From Sulfitobacter donghicola DSW-25 = KCTC 12864 = JCM 14565 (GTDB taxonomy: Bacteria; Pseudomonadota; Alphaproteobacteria; Rhodobacterales; Rhodobacteraceae): a stretch of 64,000 nucleotides of DNA. Position 1 is the stretch's first letter. Each line of letters begins with the position of its first letter. Below are positions 34,275 to 42,920 of the stretch, piece after piece. The stretch spans positions 124,001 to 188,000 of the forward strand of contig NZ_JASF01000005.1 of assembly GCF_000622405.1 (NCBI RefSeq). The letters are read 5' to 3'. The notes beneath the pieces were generated by a model. That model was not told the DNA's origin and ran no database searches. It saw only the letters and a list, made by a program, of their open reading frames with translations. The position numbers were made by a program, and so were the translations under genes.

Positions 34275-35207
34275 TTAGGCTTCAACGGCAGCTTTCACGT
34301 CAGCAGATACGCCAACATTGCGTAGGGTGCTTTCCTTGTGAATCCGGCGAATCATACCCGATAGGGCCTTGCCCGCCCCGATTTCCCAAAACTCGGTCAC
34401 ACCCTGCGCCACCATCCATTCGACCGAGGAACGCCAGCGCACGCGGCCTGTGACCTGCTCGACCAACAACTGAGCGATGGGATCAGCCTCTGACACCGCT
34501 TCGGCCAGAACATTCGCAACCAAAGGCACCACAGGTGCGCTGATTTCAACTCCGGCCAAAGCTTTGGCCATTTCATCAGCAGCAGGCTGCATCAAGGCAC
34601 AGTGGAAAGGTGCAGAAACAGGCAAAGGCAAGGCGCGCTTGGCCCCTTTTGACTTTGCCATGTCGATTGCGCGCTCAACCGCCGCCTTGCTGCCCGAGAT
34701 AACGTTCTGCGTCGGATCGTTTTCATTCGCCAGCTGGCACACGTCATCACCAGCAGCTTCTTGCGCCAATGCCGTCACATCATCCCCAGACAGCCCCAAG
34801 ATCGCCGCCATTGCGCCCTGCCCCACAGGAACAGCCGACTGCATCGCGCGACCGCGTGTGCGCAACAAACGCGCCGTATCCGCCAACGAGAAAACGCCCG
34901 CCGCACATAGCGCCGAATATTCGCCCAAACTGTGCCCTGCCACAAATGACGCTCTGCTGACCTCGATACCTTCCGCCTCAAGCGCGCGCATCGCAGCAAT
35001 AGACGTCGCCATCAAAGCAGGCTGGGCGTTTTCGGTCAGCGTCAGCGTCTCGATATCCCCCTCCCAGATCAGCGCAGACAGCTTTTCACCCAAAGCATCG
35101 TCAACTTCCTCAAAAACAGCGCGTGCTGCCGGATAGGCCTGTGCCAGATCATGGCCCATCCCAATAGTTTGTGCGCCCTGCCCTGGGAAAACGAATGCGG
35201 TACTCAT
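34275..35207 (-). CDS. fabD: Malonyl-CoA:ACP transacylase
   Basis: A 310-residue acyltransferase that loads malonate onto ACP. The N-terminal FPGQGAQ motif and nucleophile Ser93 in AGHSLGEYSALCAAG are clear, and SAPFHCALMQPA holds the catalytic His. The ATG at 35207 follows CAGGAGAC and matches the family start. It is the first gene of the fab group on the minus strand and is divergent from the b561-YceI gene. Confidence 0.97.
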   Translation of the reverse strand: MSTAFVFPGQGAQTIGMGHDLAQAYPAARAVFEEVDDALGEKLSALIWEGDIETLTLTENAQPALMATSIAAMRALEAEGIEVSRASFVAGHSLGEYSALCAAGVFSLADTARLLRTRGRAMQSAVPVGQGAMAAILGLSGDDVTALAQEAAGDDVCQLANENDPTQNVISGSKAAVERAIDMAKSKGAKRALPLPVSAPFHCALMQPAADEMAKALAGVEISAPVVPLVANVLAEAVSEADPIAQLLVEQVTGRVRWRSSVEWMVAQGVTEFWEIGAGKALSGMIRRIHKESTLRNVGVSADVKAAVEA

Positions 35208-35351
35208 GAACTGTCTCCTGAAAATGTTCGGCATCGGTGTAACGAAGCACGCGCCCTGTCACAAGAGCGCACACTGCCTCTGCGTAAACGCCAATTGTTC
35301 CCGAGGCAGGACAAGTTAGATACAGTCGTATCAACTAATCCGGAGTCCCCC

Positions 35352-36557
35352 ATGGCAATTCGCAATTCCCACACCCGATACGGCAGCGTTACGCGCACCC
35401 TCCATTGGCTTACCGCGCTGCTGGTAATCACTTTGATCCCAGTTGCCCTTGTTGCCAACGCCCTGCCTTTTGACACCTCCGAAGAGCTCACCCGTAAGGC
35501 ATGGTTCTTTTCCTTGCACAAAACGCTTGGCGTCGCAGTCTTCTTTGTATCCCTTGCACGCATCCTTTGGGCAATCTCCCAGCCAAAACCCGCCCCCCTT
35601 CATCCAGATGCAAAGGCCGAGACCTTTCTGGCCGAGGTGGCACATTGGCTGCTTTATGGCTCATTGATGTTGGTCCCGCTGTCTGGTTGGATTCACCACG
35701 CCGCCACAACCGGCTTTGCGCCTATCTGGTGGCCCTTGGGGCAAAGCCTGCCAATGGTGCCAAAATCAGAAACTGTCGCCGCCGTGTTTGGCGGGGCCCA
35801 CTGGGTATTGGGCAAAGTCATGGCCGCAACAATCGCGCTGCATGTTCTGGGCGCAGTAAAACACCAAATCATCGACAAGGACGCAACCTTGCGCCGTATG
35901 TTGAACGGCGCACCTGAATTGGCCGACCTCCCCCCCTCCCGCCATGGGGTTTCTCCCTTGCTTGGCGCGTTTGTGGTCTGGGCAGTCACGCTAACCGCCG
36001 GTGGCTTGGGCGGCTTGTACCAGCCACATGGCTCAACCACACAGGCCGCCGCCTTGGCCGAGGTCTCCTCTGACTGGACCGTCCAACAGGGTGACATCAA
36101 CATCGCCGTGACCCAGTTCGGCTCGGCCGTTGAGGGGCGTTTTGCCGATTGGACGGCTAAGATCGCCTTTGACCCCGATGTACCCAGCGGCCCTTCAGGC
36201 AATGTAGAGGTGGTTATCTCCATCGGCTCCCTCACGCTCGGCTCGGTGACCGATCAGGCCATGGGACCCGATTTCTTTGATGCCGAGACCTTCACCAAAG
36301 CCATTTTCAAAGCCGATATCATTACTGGTGTTGATGGTTTTTTGGCCGAGGGGACATTGACGATCAAAGATCAGACAATCCCCCTGTCGATGCCTTTCCA
36401 CCTGTCCGTTGAGGGCGATACCGCAAATATGAAGGCCGACCTGACACTGGATCGCCGCGACTTTGGCATTGGTGCGAATATGCCCGATGAAAGCTCACTC
36501 GCCTTTGCGGTGAAAACATCTGTGCAACTCACCGCAACCAAGGCAGCGGACCAATAA
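35352..36557 (+). CDS. Cytochrome b561-YceI fusion protein
   Basis: A 401-residue two-domain membrane protein. Residues 1-180 form a four-helix cytochrome b561 with likely haem ligands His18, His56, His150 and His164; a fifth helix at about 203-223 leads to a YceI-type lipocalin-like beta-barrel at about 240-398 in the periplasm. YceI barrels bind isoprenoid quinones or similar lipids, so the pair could move electrons between a bound quinone and the haems. The start follows GGAG at 35342-35345. A stand-alone YceI is encoded on the opposite strand just downstream. Confidence 0.92.
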   Translation: MAIRNSHTRYGSVTRTLHWLTALLVITLIPVALVANALPFDTSEELTRKAWFFSLHKTLGVAVFFVSLARILWAISQPKPAPLHPDAKAETFLAEVAHWLLYGSLMLVPLSGWIHHAATTGFAPIWWPLGQSLPMVPKSETVAAVFGGAHWVLGKVMAATIALHVLGAVKHQIIDKDATLRRMLNGAPELADLPPSRHGVSPLLGAFVVWAVTLTAGGLGGLYQPHGSTTQAAALAEVSSDWTVQQGDINIAVTQFGSAVEGRFADWTAKIAFDPDVPSGPSGNVEVVISIGSLTLGSVTDQAMGPDFFDAETFTKAIFKADIITGVDGFLAEGTLTIKDQTIPLSMPFHLSVEGDTANMKADLTLDRRDFGIGANMPDESSLAFAVKTSVQLTATKAADQ

Positions 36558-36559
36558 CA

Positions 36560-36598
36560 AAAAAGGGCCGCAGGAAGCATCCTTCCCGCGGCCCTTTT
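36560..36598. terminator. Bidirectional terminator between the two YceI-domain genes
   Basis: AAAAGGGCCGC (36561-36571) pairs with GCGGCCCTTTT (36588-36598), with an inner GGAAG/CTTCC pair; A-rich and T-rich flanks serve both convergent genes. Confidence 0.9.
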
Positions 36599-36617
36599 CT
36601 ATTTGATTGATCGCTTC

Positions 36618-37187
36618 TTATTCAGCTTTTGCAGCTTCCAAAGAGATCACAACCTTAACTTCGTCGCTCACGTGGGGGGCGAATTTTCCAACACCAAAAT
36701 CGGAACGCAGCAACGTCGCGGTTGCGTTAAAACCAACCCAAGGCTTGCCCGCGATCGGGTGGTCCGCCACTTGGTTCAGTTTGGCGTCCAGCACAACGGA
36801 TTTTGTGACGTCGTTCATTGTCAGATCACCCGTGATCATGGCCGTGTCATCGCCTGTCACTTTGATGCTGGTGGAAGAAAACGTGATCACATCTTCGTCA
36901 GTCGCGCCAAAGAAGTCGTCAGCCATAAAGTGGCTGTCGCGCTTTTCCCAACCGGTGAACATCGATTTGGTCGGCATGGAAACGGATACGGAAGAGTTTG
37001 CAGGGCTGTCCTGATCAAACATGATCTCGCCCTCAAAGCCCGAGAACATGCCATAAGTTGTTGAAAAGCCTAAGTGCTCATAAGAAAACACAACTTGGCT
37101 GTGGCTGGAATCAAGGGTGTACTTTTCAGCGGCAAACGCCATCGACGCGGAAGCAGACAGCAAAGCCGCCATTACAAGAGATTTCAT
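36618..37187 (-). CDS. YceI-family periplasmic lipid-binding protein
   Basis: A 189-residue protein with signal peptide (SLVMAALLSASASMAFA) followed by a YceI barrel: KYTLDSSHSQVVFSYEHLGF, then GTYG-like segments, ATDEDVITFSSTSIKVTG and the C-terminal FGVGKFAPHVSDEVKVVI. YceI proteins bind polyprenyl chains in the periplasm. It faces the b561-YceI fusion across a shared terminator, which suggests a functional pair or a recent domain relationship. Its specific ligand is unknown. Confidence 0.93.
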   Translation of the reverse strand: MKSLVMAALLSASASMAFAAEKYTLDSSHSQVVFSYEHLGFSTTYGMFSGFEGEIMFDQDSPANSSVSVSMPTKSMFTGWEKRDSHFMADDFFGATDEDVITFSSTSIKVTGDDTAMITGDLTMNDVTKSVVLDAKLNQVADHPIAGKPWVGFNATATLLRSDFGVGKFAPHVSDEVKVVISLEAAKAE

Positions 37188-37310
37188 TGGGGATACTCCA
37201 TGTTGAATATGGCGGTATAATTGCCCCGCCCCTGCGAAAACTCAATCCCGCAGCTATCAACACCTTGTGCGCGCATGTGAACAACAGCGCATAAGCCCAG
37301 CTATATTGAA

Positions 37311-37805
37311 TTAAAGGAGTTTTCCCGCTGAGCGTAATGCCGCCAATAGGGAGGCATGGGCGGTTGCATTGCTTAGCGTGATCTCTGCCAGCAGACGATT
37401 GCTGTGCCCCCAGAAGGTGATGTGGCGCCCCTCTAGTTCAACCAGATGAAGATCACAAAAAGCGCAGCGCTCAAGAATTCGCTGATCTGCAGGTGCCCCC
37501 TCTCGGACCAATCGGATTTCACAAGCCGCGACATCAATTTCCACAATCGGCGGCAGGGGGGGCAAGCTTGCCTGCCACAAACCAACACACAAAAACGCCG
37601 CGATGATGGAAACCATTAGCTTGAACAGCATAATGTCGCTTTCCCATCCCGCACCAGGGGCAAGCCAAACAAACAATGCCACAAACATCATCGTTGCCGC
37701 GCCCATGCGCTGCGCAAGACGCCCCATCAAGCGGTTGCCGTTCAACCGATAGGGAATACCAATCGCCGGTACCGGCGCAAAGGAAGAGTTGGTGGCGTAA
37801 GTCAT
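37311..37805 (-). CDS. Uncharacterised two-helix membrane protein
   Basis: A 164-residue protein I cannot place in a named family. It has a soluble N-terminus, two hydrophobic helices at about 36-50 and 60-78, then a cytoplasmic-type domain with IVEIDVAACEIRLVREG and a CAFCDLH motif, which looks like a small beta-rich module. No signal peptide. It stands alone between the YceI gene and the divergent rpsF operon. Confidence 0.65.
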   Translation of the reverse strand: MTYATNSSFAPVPAIGIPYRLNGNRLMGRLAQRMGAATMMFVALFVWLAPGAGWESDIMLFKLMVSIIAAFLCVGLWQASLPPLPPIVEIDVAACEIRLVREGAPADQRILERCAFCDLHLVELEGRHITFWGHSNRLLAEITLSNATAHASLLAALRSAGKLL

Positions 37806-37924
37806 GGCAAAATCCTTGTACGTTCAACACCTTGTTTGACGTTGAAAAAGGACTAAAACGGGGCACCCTCACGGCGGTCGCGCGGCATTTAATAAAATCT
37901 TATGTTCCGCTCGGACATGCCTGC

Positions 37925-37952
37925 TTGCACAAACCGTCAAACGGTGTATATG
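37925..37952 (+). promoter_or_regulatory. Candidate promoter of the rpsF-rpsR-rplI operon
   Basis: TTGCAC (37925-37930) and TATATG (37947-37952) are 16 nt apart, with a small dyad CCGTcaaACGG between them. The start would give a leader of about 100 nt before rpsF. Such leaders in other bacteria bind S6:S18, but the known structure is not recognisable here. Confidence 0.35.
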
Positions 37953-38058
37953 CGGGGCTTCCTTTGCTAGACGATTTAACCGCGCAGACTCTCGTGGTGG
38001 GGCCGCAAAGGATCATCGCCCTGCCTATGAAATGCGCCTTGAAATAAGTGGAGCACAC

Positions 38059-38412
38059 ATGCCGCTATATGAGCATGTTATGATTGCGCGTCAGGACTTG
38101 TCCAACACGCAAGCCGAAGGCCTGATCGAACATTTTGGCACAGTCCTGTCCGACAACGGCGGGTCACTCGTAGACAGCGAGTACTGGGGCGTCAAAACGA
38201 TGGCCTATAAAATCAACAAGAACCGCAAAGGCCACTATGCCTTCTTGCGCTCCGATGCACCGGCACCTGCCGTGCAGGAGATGGAACGTCTGATGCGTCT
38301 GCACGACGACGTAATGCGCGTTCTGACCATCAAAGTCGATGAGCACAAAGACCTGCCATCGGTTCAGATGCAAAAACGTGACGAGCGCCCAGAGCGCCGT
38401 GAGCGTCGCTGA
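38059..38412 (+). CDS. rpsF: 30S ribosomal protein S6
   Basis: A 117-residue ribosomal protein S6 with the N-terminal MPLYEHVMIARQDLSNTQAE and the RNA-contact segment YWGVKTMAYKINKNRKGHY. It binds 16S rRNA in a pair with S18, encoded next. The tail is basic (RDERPERRERR). GTGGAG precedes the ATG. First gene of the standard S6-S18-L9 operon. Confidence 0.98.
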   Translation: MPLYEHVMIARQDLSNTQAEGLIEHFGTVLSDNGGSLVDSEYWGVKTMAYKINKNRKGHYAFLRSDAPAPAVQEMERLMRLHDDVMRVLTIKVDEHKDLPSVQMQKRDERPERRERR

Positions 38413-38440
38413 TTTTAGCTTGAGTAAAAGGACTTAACCC

Positions 38441-38668
38441 ATGGCTGCAAAACCATTTTTCCGCCGCCGCAAGGTCTGCCCATTCTCGGGCGACAATGCA
38501 CCGGCCATCGATTACAAAGACACACGTCTTCTGCAACGCTACATCTCTGAGCGCGGCAAAATCGTTCCTTCCCGTATCACCGCAGTATCTGCGAAAAAGC
38601 AGCGTGAACTGGCCCGTGCCATCAAACGCGCCCGCTTCCTCGCCCTGCTGCCATACGCAGTGAAGTAA
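38441..38668 (+). CDS. rpsR: 30S ribosomal protein S18
   Basis: A 75-residue S18, whose partner S6 is encoded just upstream. It has the basic N-terminus [12 protein letters not shown], and the conserved core [20 protein letters not shown] followed by [18 protein letters not shown]. The zinc-ligand pattern is not complete (one Cys), as usual in this group. Intergenic distance is 28 bp upstream and 12 bp to rplI. Confidence 0.98.
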   Translation: MAAKPFFRRRKVCPFSGDNAPAIDYKDTRLLQRYISERGKIVPSRITAVSAKKQRELARAIKRARFLALLPYAVK

Positions 38669-38680
38669 GGAGTAAACAAT

Positions 38681-39310
38681 ATGCAAGTTATCCTTCTCCA
38701 ACGCGTTCCAAAGCTGGGCCAAATGGGCGACGTCGTTGACGTTAAACCAGGCTTCGCACGTAACTATCTGCTCCCGCAGAAAAAGGCGCTGACAGCTTCC
38801 AAAGCAAACGTAGAAGCATTCGAGGGCCAAAAAGCCCAGCTTGAGGCACAAAACCTCGAGACGAAAGCAGAAGCAGAAGCAATGTCCGAAAAGCTGAACG
38901 GCCAACAGTTTGTTGTGATTCGTTCCGCATCGGACGCAGGCGCGCTTTATGGTTCCGTTACAACACGGGACGCCGCCGAAGCCGCAACCGCCGAAGGCTT
39001 TACCGTTGATCGCAAGCAGGTCGTTCTGGTCGCACCAATCAAATACTTGGGCGTTCACGATGTAACTGTTGTTCTGCACCCAGAAGTAGAAGCCACAATC
39101 GAGCTGAACGTCGCCCGTTCACCCGAGGAAGCTGAACTTCAGGCCGCTGGTAAATCCATTCAGGAACTGGCAGCAGAAGAAGAAGCAGCAGCAGAATTCG
39201 AGATTTCCGAATTGTTCGACGATATCGGCTCTGCCGCGTCCGACGACGACGATCTTGCCGAAGCTGTCTCTTCCGACGAAGAAGCACCAGCGGAAGACGC
39301 AGACAAGTAA
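38681..39310 (+). CDS. rplI: 50S ribosomal protein L9 with acidic C-terminal extension
   Basis: A 209-residue L9. The N-terminal signature [19 protein letters not shown] and the long central helix are normal, followed by the C-terminal domain up to about residue 150. A further tail of about 60 residues is strongly acidic ([16 protein letters not shown], then [15 protein letters not shown]). Standard L9 is about 150 residues. Such a tail is common in Rhodobacterales; its effect is unknown. RBS AAGGAG upstream. Confidence 0.96.
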   Translation: MQVILLQRVPKLGQMGDVVDVKPGFARNYLLPQKKALTASKANVEAFEGQKAQLEAQNLETKAEAEAMSEKLNGQQFVVIRSASDAGALYGSVTTRDAAEAATAEGFTVDRKQVVLVAPIKYLGVHDVTVVLHPEVEATIELNVARSPEEAELQAAGKSIQELAAEEEAAAEFEISELFDDIGSAASDDDDLAEAVSSDEEAPAEDADK

Positions 39311-39333
39311 GTCTAACGTCTCTGTACAAATTC

Positions 39334-39363
39334 AAACGCCGCGCATTTTGCGCGGCGTTTTTC
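39334..39363 (+). terminator. Intrinsic terminator after rplI
   Basis: AAACGCCGCGCA and TGCGCGGCGTTT form a 12-bp stem with a three-base TTT loop, ending in T5, 24 bp after the rplI stop. Confidence 0.92.
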
Positions 39364-39380
39364 GTTGGCGGCTCCTCAAC

Positions 39381-39839
39381 TCAGGCATTTGTTAGTTCAT
39401 CACGCACAACCATCAGAATCTTGCCCAGCTTGTTCAACCCCGCCCCATCCGGCCCACACCCCCAATAGGCATCCATCGGAGCATTCTCGACGATATTTGC
39501 ATGCCCTGTGTTCAACAACATCTGGCGGGGCACCTCATGGGTTTGGAATTTCTTGCGCACAGCCTCCAGCATGATTTGGTCTTTGACCTCTTCCCAATCC
39601 TCCCGCAGCTTGATTTCGCGTGTCATACCAAGAGCTTTGGCAGCTTTGGGTTTGCCGCTCCCCCGTATTTTTTCCTGATAGGCGCTGTCACGAAACTTCA
39701 TCGCCTGAAAGTAATGTTCGACCGTCCGCCACCATTTGTCGTCCATCTCAACACCGTAAGGCGCAAAATTGGAAAACTCGGCGTAATCATCCGTTTGGGC
39801 GTAGAAATAGATCGTTTCAATTTCAGTCATTCTTGGCAT
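39381..39839 (-). CDS. NADAR-family protein (YbiA-like)
   Basis: A 152-residue NADAR/YbiA-type protein. Family segments are YAEFSNFAPYGVEMDDKWW, TVEHYFQAMKFRD, then KAAKALGMTREIKLREDWE and the C-terminal YWGCGPDGAGLNKLGKIL. NADAR enzymes hydrolyse N-glycosidic bonds of early riboflavin intermediates or remove ADP-ribose from nucleic acid bases. The ATG at 39839 is weakly preceded by GTGA; ATG three codons later is possible. Stand-alone, convergent with rplI. Confidence 0.9.
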   Translation of the reverse strand: MPRMTEIETIYFYAQTDDYAEFSNFAPYGVEMDDKWWRTVEHYFQAMKFRDSAYQEKIRGSGKPKAAKALGMTREIKLREDWEEVKDQIMLEAVRKKFQTHEVPRQMLLNTGHANIVENAPMDAYWGCGPDGAGLNKLGKILMVVRDELTNA

Positions 39840-40006
39840 GTTCACTTTTCTATCTGATAGAGGCGCCGCCAAACCAAGCCCCTCAACAGGGATAGGTAGG
39901 CATAGCCTATCTATACGCGAAACCATGCCCACGCCAAGCCGGCGCCTTGTTTCGCGGCTCTCTGCTCCCTTAATGTCCACGCAAACCCACTCCTTTGGAC
40001 ATCGTC

Positions 40007-40483
40007 ATGCACCACCTCCCCCGTCGTTCGTTTTTAACCCTGTGTTTCGCCAGCCTAGCAGCTTGCAGCACAAAGACGCCAAACACCCCTCCAGAGCCAG
40101 CCGATTTGCCCCTCTTCCCCAACGAGACGCCCCAGCTGCGCGCCTCGATCAACCGCTGGGCAGACCACTACGGCCTCCCCCGCAGTCTCGTGCACCGCCT
40201 TGCGATCCGTGAGAGCACCCACAACCCAGCGGCCCGCAATGGCCCCTATTATGGCTTGCTTCAGATCCTGCCACAGACGGCGCGGACAATGGGGTTTCGC
40301 GGCCAGCCGAATGACCTGCTGAACGCCGATACCAATCTGGAATTTGCGGGGAAATACCTGCGCGGTGCGTGGCTGCTATCAGACGGGGATGAGGCCACCG
40401 CGATCCAATGGTACGCGCGCGGCTATTATTACGAGGCCAAGAGGCGCGGCATGTTGGTGGAAACGGGCCTCAAGGCAGGCTGA
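40007..40483 (+). CDS. Lytic murein transglycosylase lipoprotein (SLT domain)
   Basis: A 158-residue lytic transglycosylase of SLT type 1. A lipoprotein signal (RRSFLTLCFASLAACS) precedes the goose-lysozyme-like domain: catalytic Glu in LAIRESTHNPAARNG, then GPYYGLLQILPQTARTMGF and NLEFAGKYLRGAWLL. It cleaves glycan strands at the outer membrane. The ATG at 40007 is chosen over an in-frame TTG at 39995. Convergent with tig. Confidence 0.92.
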   Translation: MHHLPRRSFLTLCFASLAACSTKTPNTPPEPADLPLFPNETPQLRASINRWADHYGLPRSLVHRLAIRESTHNPAARNGPYYGLLQILPQTARTMGFRGQPNDLLNADTNLEFAGKYLRGAWLLSDGDEATAIQWYARGYYYEAKRRGMLVETGLKAG

Positions 40484-40492
40484 CCCCAAACG

Positions 40493-40522
40493 AAAAAGGG
40501 CCACCCAACAGGGCGGCCCTTT
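40493..40522. terminator. Bidirectional terminator between the transglycosylase gene and tig
   Basis: AAAGGGCC (40495-40502) pairs with GGCCCTTT (40515-40522) around a 12-nt loop; five A lead on the left, which gives a T-run for the minus strand, and a short T-rich stretch follows on the plus strand. Confidence 0.82.
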
Positions 40523-40546
40523 CTATCTCTGGTGCAAGGACGAGGC

Positions 40547-41878
40547 TTACTCGTCTTCAAGCGCCTCAACAGCTTTTTGCAGATCGTCCTTGGAAACTTC
40601 TTTCTCAGTGACTTTTGCCTGCTCAACCACGTGATCAACAACCTTGTCTTCAAAGATTGGTGCGCGCATCTGCTGCTGCATCTGCTGGTTTTGCTGAACG
40701 AATTCAAAGAACTGACGTTCCTGACCTGGGTACTGACGCGCCTGATTCATGATCGCTTGTGTCATCTCTGCGTCTGTAACTTCCAGCTCGGCTTTCTGAC
40801 CCAACTCAGCCAACAACAGGCCCAAACGCACGCGGCGTGTTGCCAGTGTTTTGTGCTCGTCTGTGGCTTCGATCTCTGGGTGATCGTGGCCTTCAACTTC
40901 TGGGTTATCTTCATGCCACAGCTGGTGGGCAATCTGACCTGCTTCTGCTTCCAGCAAGGACGGTGGCAGATCGAAATCAACCATTTTGTCCAGCGCGTCC
41001 AGCAGACCACGCTTCATCACAGCGCGGGAGGCGCCCAGATATTCGGCTTCCAAACGCTCACCGATCTGAACCTTCAACGCGGCAAGGTCTTCGGCACCGA
41101 ATTTGGTCGCCATCTCGTCGTTGATTTCAGCGGCAACAGGCTCTTTAACTTCCTTGATGGTGCAAGCGAATACCGCTTCTTTGCCCTTCAAGTGCTCTGC
41201 CTGATAATCATCAGGGAAGCTTACTGTTACGTCTTTTTCTTCTTCGGCTTTCACGCCAACCAGCTGCTCTTCGAAACCTGGGATAAAGGAGTTGGAGCCC
41301 AGAACCAGCGGGTAATCTTCGGCGGAACCGCCTTCAAACGCTTCGCCGTCAACCTTGCCAACAAAGTCCATGACCACTTGGTCGCCGTCTTTGGCTTTGG
41401 AGCCTTTCTTGCGCGCTTTGAAGTCCTGAGCTGTTTCCGCCAAGGAAGCCAGTGCTTCTTCGATGGAGGCATCGTCTGCTTTTACAACCAGTTTCTCCAA
41501 CTCGATGCCGCTTAGGTCCAGCTCGGGAATCGCTGGCAGCGCTTCATAGGACATTTCGACTTCGACGTCGTCGCCCTCTTTCCAGTCTTCGTTGGTCATT
41601 TTCACGTCAGGCTGCATCGCTGGGCGATCGCCGGAAGATTCGAAGTGGTCGTTCATCGCGCCGTCGATGGCTTCTTGCATCGCTTCGCCCATAACACGCT
41701 GGCCGAATTGCTTTTTCAGCAATGCCATAGGGACTTTACCCTTGCGGAAACCCTTCATTTCCACGTCAGGCTGCGCTTCTTTCAGCTTTTCTGTCACCTT
41801 CGCTTCCAGCTCGGCGGCTGTAAGGGTGATGTTATAGCCGCGTTTCAGACCTTCGTTCAGCGTCTCTTTGACCTGCAT
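40547..41878 (-). CDS. tig: Trigger factor
   Basis: A 443-residue ribosome-associated chaperone. The N-terminal ribosome-binding domain contains [17 protein letters not shown] (signature GFRxGKxP); the FKBP-type isomerase domain contains [20 protein letters not shown]; the C-terminal chaperone domain follows with Gln/Met-rich end. The ATG at 41878 starts at [13 protein letters not shown], the family start; the upstream open extension is spurious. It lies downstream of gapR on the same strand. Confidence 0.97.
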   Translation of the reverse strand: MQVKETLNEGLKRGYNITLTAAELEAKVTEKLKEAQPDVEMKGFRKGKVPMALLKKQFGQRVMGEAMQEAIDGAMNDHFESSGDRPAMQPDVKMTNEDWKEGDDVEVEMSYEALPAIPELDLSGIELEKLVVKADDASIEEALASLAETAQDFKARKKGSKAKDGDQVVMDFVGKVDGEAFEGGSAEDYPLVLGSNSFIPGFEEQLVGVKAEEEKDVTVSFPDDYQAEHLKGKEAVFACTIKEVKEPVAAEINDEMATKFGAEDLAALKVQIGERLEAEYLGASRAVMKRGLLDALDKMVDFDLPPSLLEAEAGQIAHQLWHEDNPEVEGHDHPEIEATDEHKTLATRRVRLGLLLAELGQKAELEVTDAEMTQAIMNQARQYPGQERQFFEFVQQNQQMQQQMRAPIFEDKVVDHVVEQAKVTEKEVSKDDLQKAVEALEDE

Positions 41879-42000
41879 GTTTGCTCCATAGCGTTTGGCC
41901 GCGCCACTCCGCGCGGGCAGAAAAATTTGTGTTCTTCTATTTGGGGGGCGCGCTGCGTGCAAGCACCGTTTCACCCTATCCAAACAGCAAAACGCATTGG

Positions 42001-42285
42001 CTACATGCCAAGCGCTTCTTTATACATGTCCAATACCGCCTCTTCTTCGGCGATATCATCCGGTTCACGTTTGCGAAGTGCGATCACTTTGCGCAGAACC
42101 TTTACGTCATAGCCGCGCGATTTTGCCTCGGCCATCACTTCTTTTTGTTGCTCGGCGAGGTCTTTCTTTTCGGCATCCAGACGCTCGATCCGCTCCACGA
42201 ACTGACGAAGCTCGTTTGCGGTGACGCGGTAAGATGCATCGCCTGCATCCTCGGCGGGCGCTGGGTTTGTGCTGAAATCGCTCAT
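42001..42285 (-). CDS. gapR: GapR nucleoid-associated protein (DUF2312)
   Basis: A 94-residue DUF2312/UPF0335 protein. It carries the strongly conserved core [20 protein letters not shown] followed by [20 protein letters not shown]. In Caulobacter GapR binds overtwisted AT-rich DNA ahead of forks and RNA polymerase and stimulates topoisomerases. AAAGGAG precedes the ATG. Upstream of tig. Confidence 0.95.
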   Translation of the reverse strand: MSDFSTNPAPAEDAGDASYRVTANELRQFVERIERLDAEKKDLAEQQKEVMAEAKSRGYDVKVLRKVIALRKREPDDIAEEEAVLDMYKEALGM

Positions 42286-42399
42286 GTTGGCTCCTTTTAC
42301 TGCTCGGGAACGGTTGTTTGAAAGGTCTAGCTACCCTGCCCCCAACGCCCCTGCAAGGTACACTTGCTGAACGGCGCGGTTTATCCTATTTGCGGGGGT

Positions 42400-42639
42400 A
42401 TGGAACAAACATCTTCTTCAGTCTTTGACATTATCGTATGGGTGGGCACCGCGCTTTCCCTTCTGGGCCTTTTGGGGCTGGTCTATTGCATCATCCGCGT
42501 CAGCCGCGCAAAGCGCTCTGGAATGGACGATAGCGAAATGCGCGAAGAGCTGAAAAAAGTTGTGCCGCTGAACCTTGGTGCGCTCTTTTTGTCTGTCATT
42601 GGATTGATGATGGTTATTATGGGTATTTTCCTCGCCTGA
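42400..42639 (+). CDS. Small two-helix membrane protein of unknown function
   Basis: A 79-residue protein with two hydrophobic helices (VFDIIVWVGTALSLLGLLGL and ALFLSVIGLMMVIMGIFLA) joined by a charged loop (RAKRSGMDDSEMREELKK). I recognise no named family, but the compact form recurs in Rhodobacterales. A G-rich stretch lies just before the ATG; an upstream ATG at 42364 would add 12 residues. It is divergent from gapR. Confidence 0.6.
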   Translation: MEQTSSSVFDIIVWVGTALSLLGLLGLVYCIIRVSRAKRSGMDDSEMREELKKVVPLNLGALFLSVIGLMMVIMGIFLA

Positions 42640-42686
42640 AACAGGCGTTTTTGCGCCACTTGCCAATGTAAAACCAGAACACTACG

Positions 42687-42714
42687 TTACACATATCGAA
42701 ATAGGAATGTGTAA
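42687..42714. promoter_or_regulatory. Inverted repeat upstream of the YeeE/YedE genes
   Basis: TTACACAT and ATGTGTAA are perfect 8-bp arms separated by 12 nt. It lies 207 bp before the first transporter gene and overlaps the RBS/start of a possible 50-codon reading frame. It could be the operator of a sulfur-responsive repressor; the regulator is not in the window. Confidence 0.45.
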
Positions 42715-42866
42715 TGTCTCGATCTGGGCGCTTGGCCCCTTTAACAAAAATGCCGCTCGGCTTTGAGCAGTTGTGGGGCCTCCCTAGGGCTATCGAACCC
42801 ACGCGCGCCGATACGACCGATCGATCAGCCCCCCTTCCTACTTCCACTCACTCAGTGACCGCTTGA
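42714..42866 (+). CDS. Possible small ORF of 50 codons before the YeeE/YedE genes
   Basis: ATG 42714 follows AGGA at 7-nt spacing and reads 50 codons to TGA at 42864-42866 (start MSRSGRLAPLTKMPLGFE). There is no recognisable domain. It could be a leader peptide for the sulfur-transport operon or chance; the spacing and the dyad over the start are the only support. Confidence 0.2.
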   Translation: MSRSGRLAPLTKMPLGFEQLWGLPRAIEPTRADTTDRSAPLPTSTHSVTA

Positions 42867-42920
42867 AAATGGCTATCGCGGTGCTCACTTTTTCAAAACC
42901 TACGAAACAGGAATGACAAA

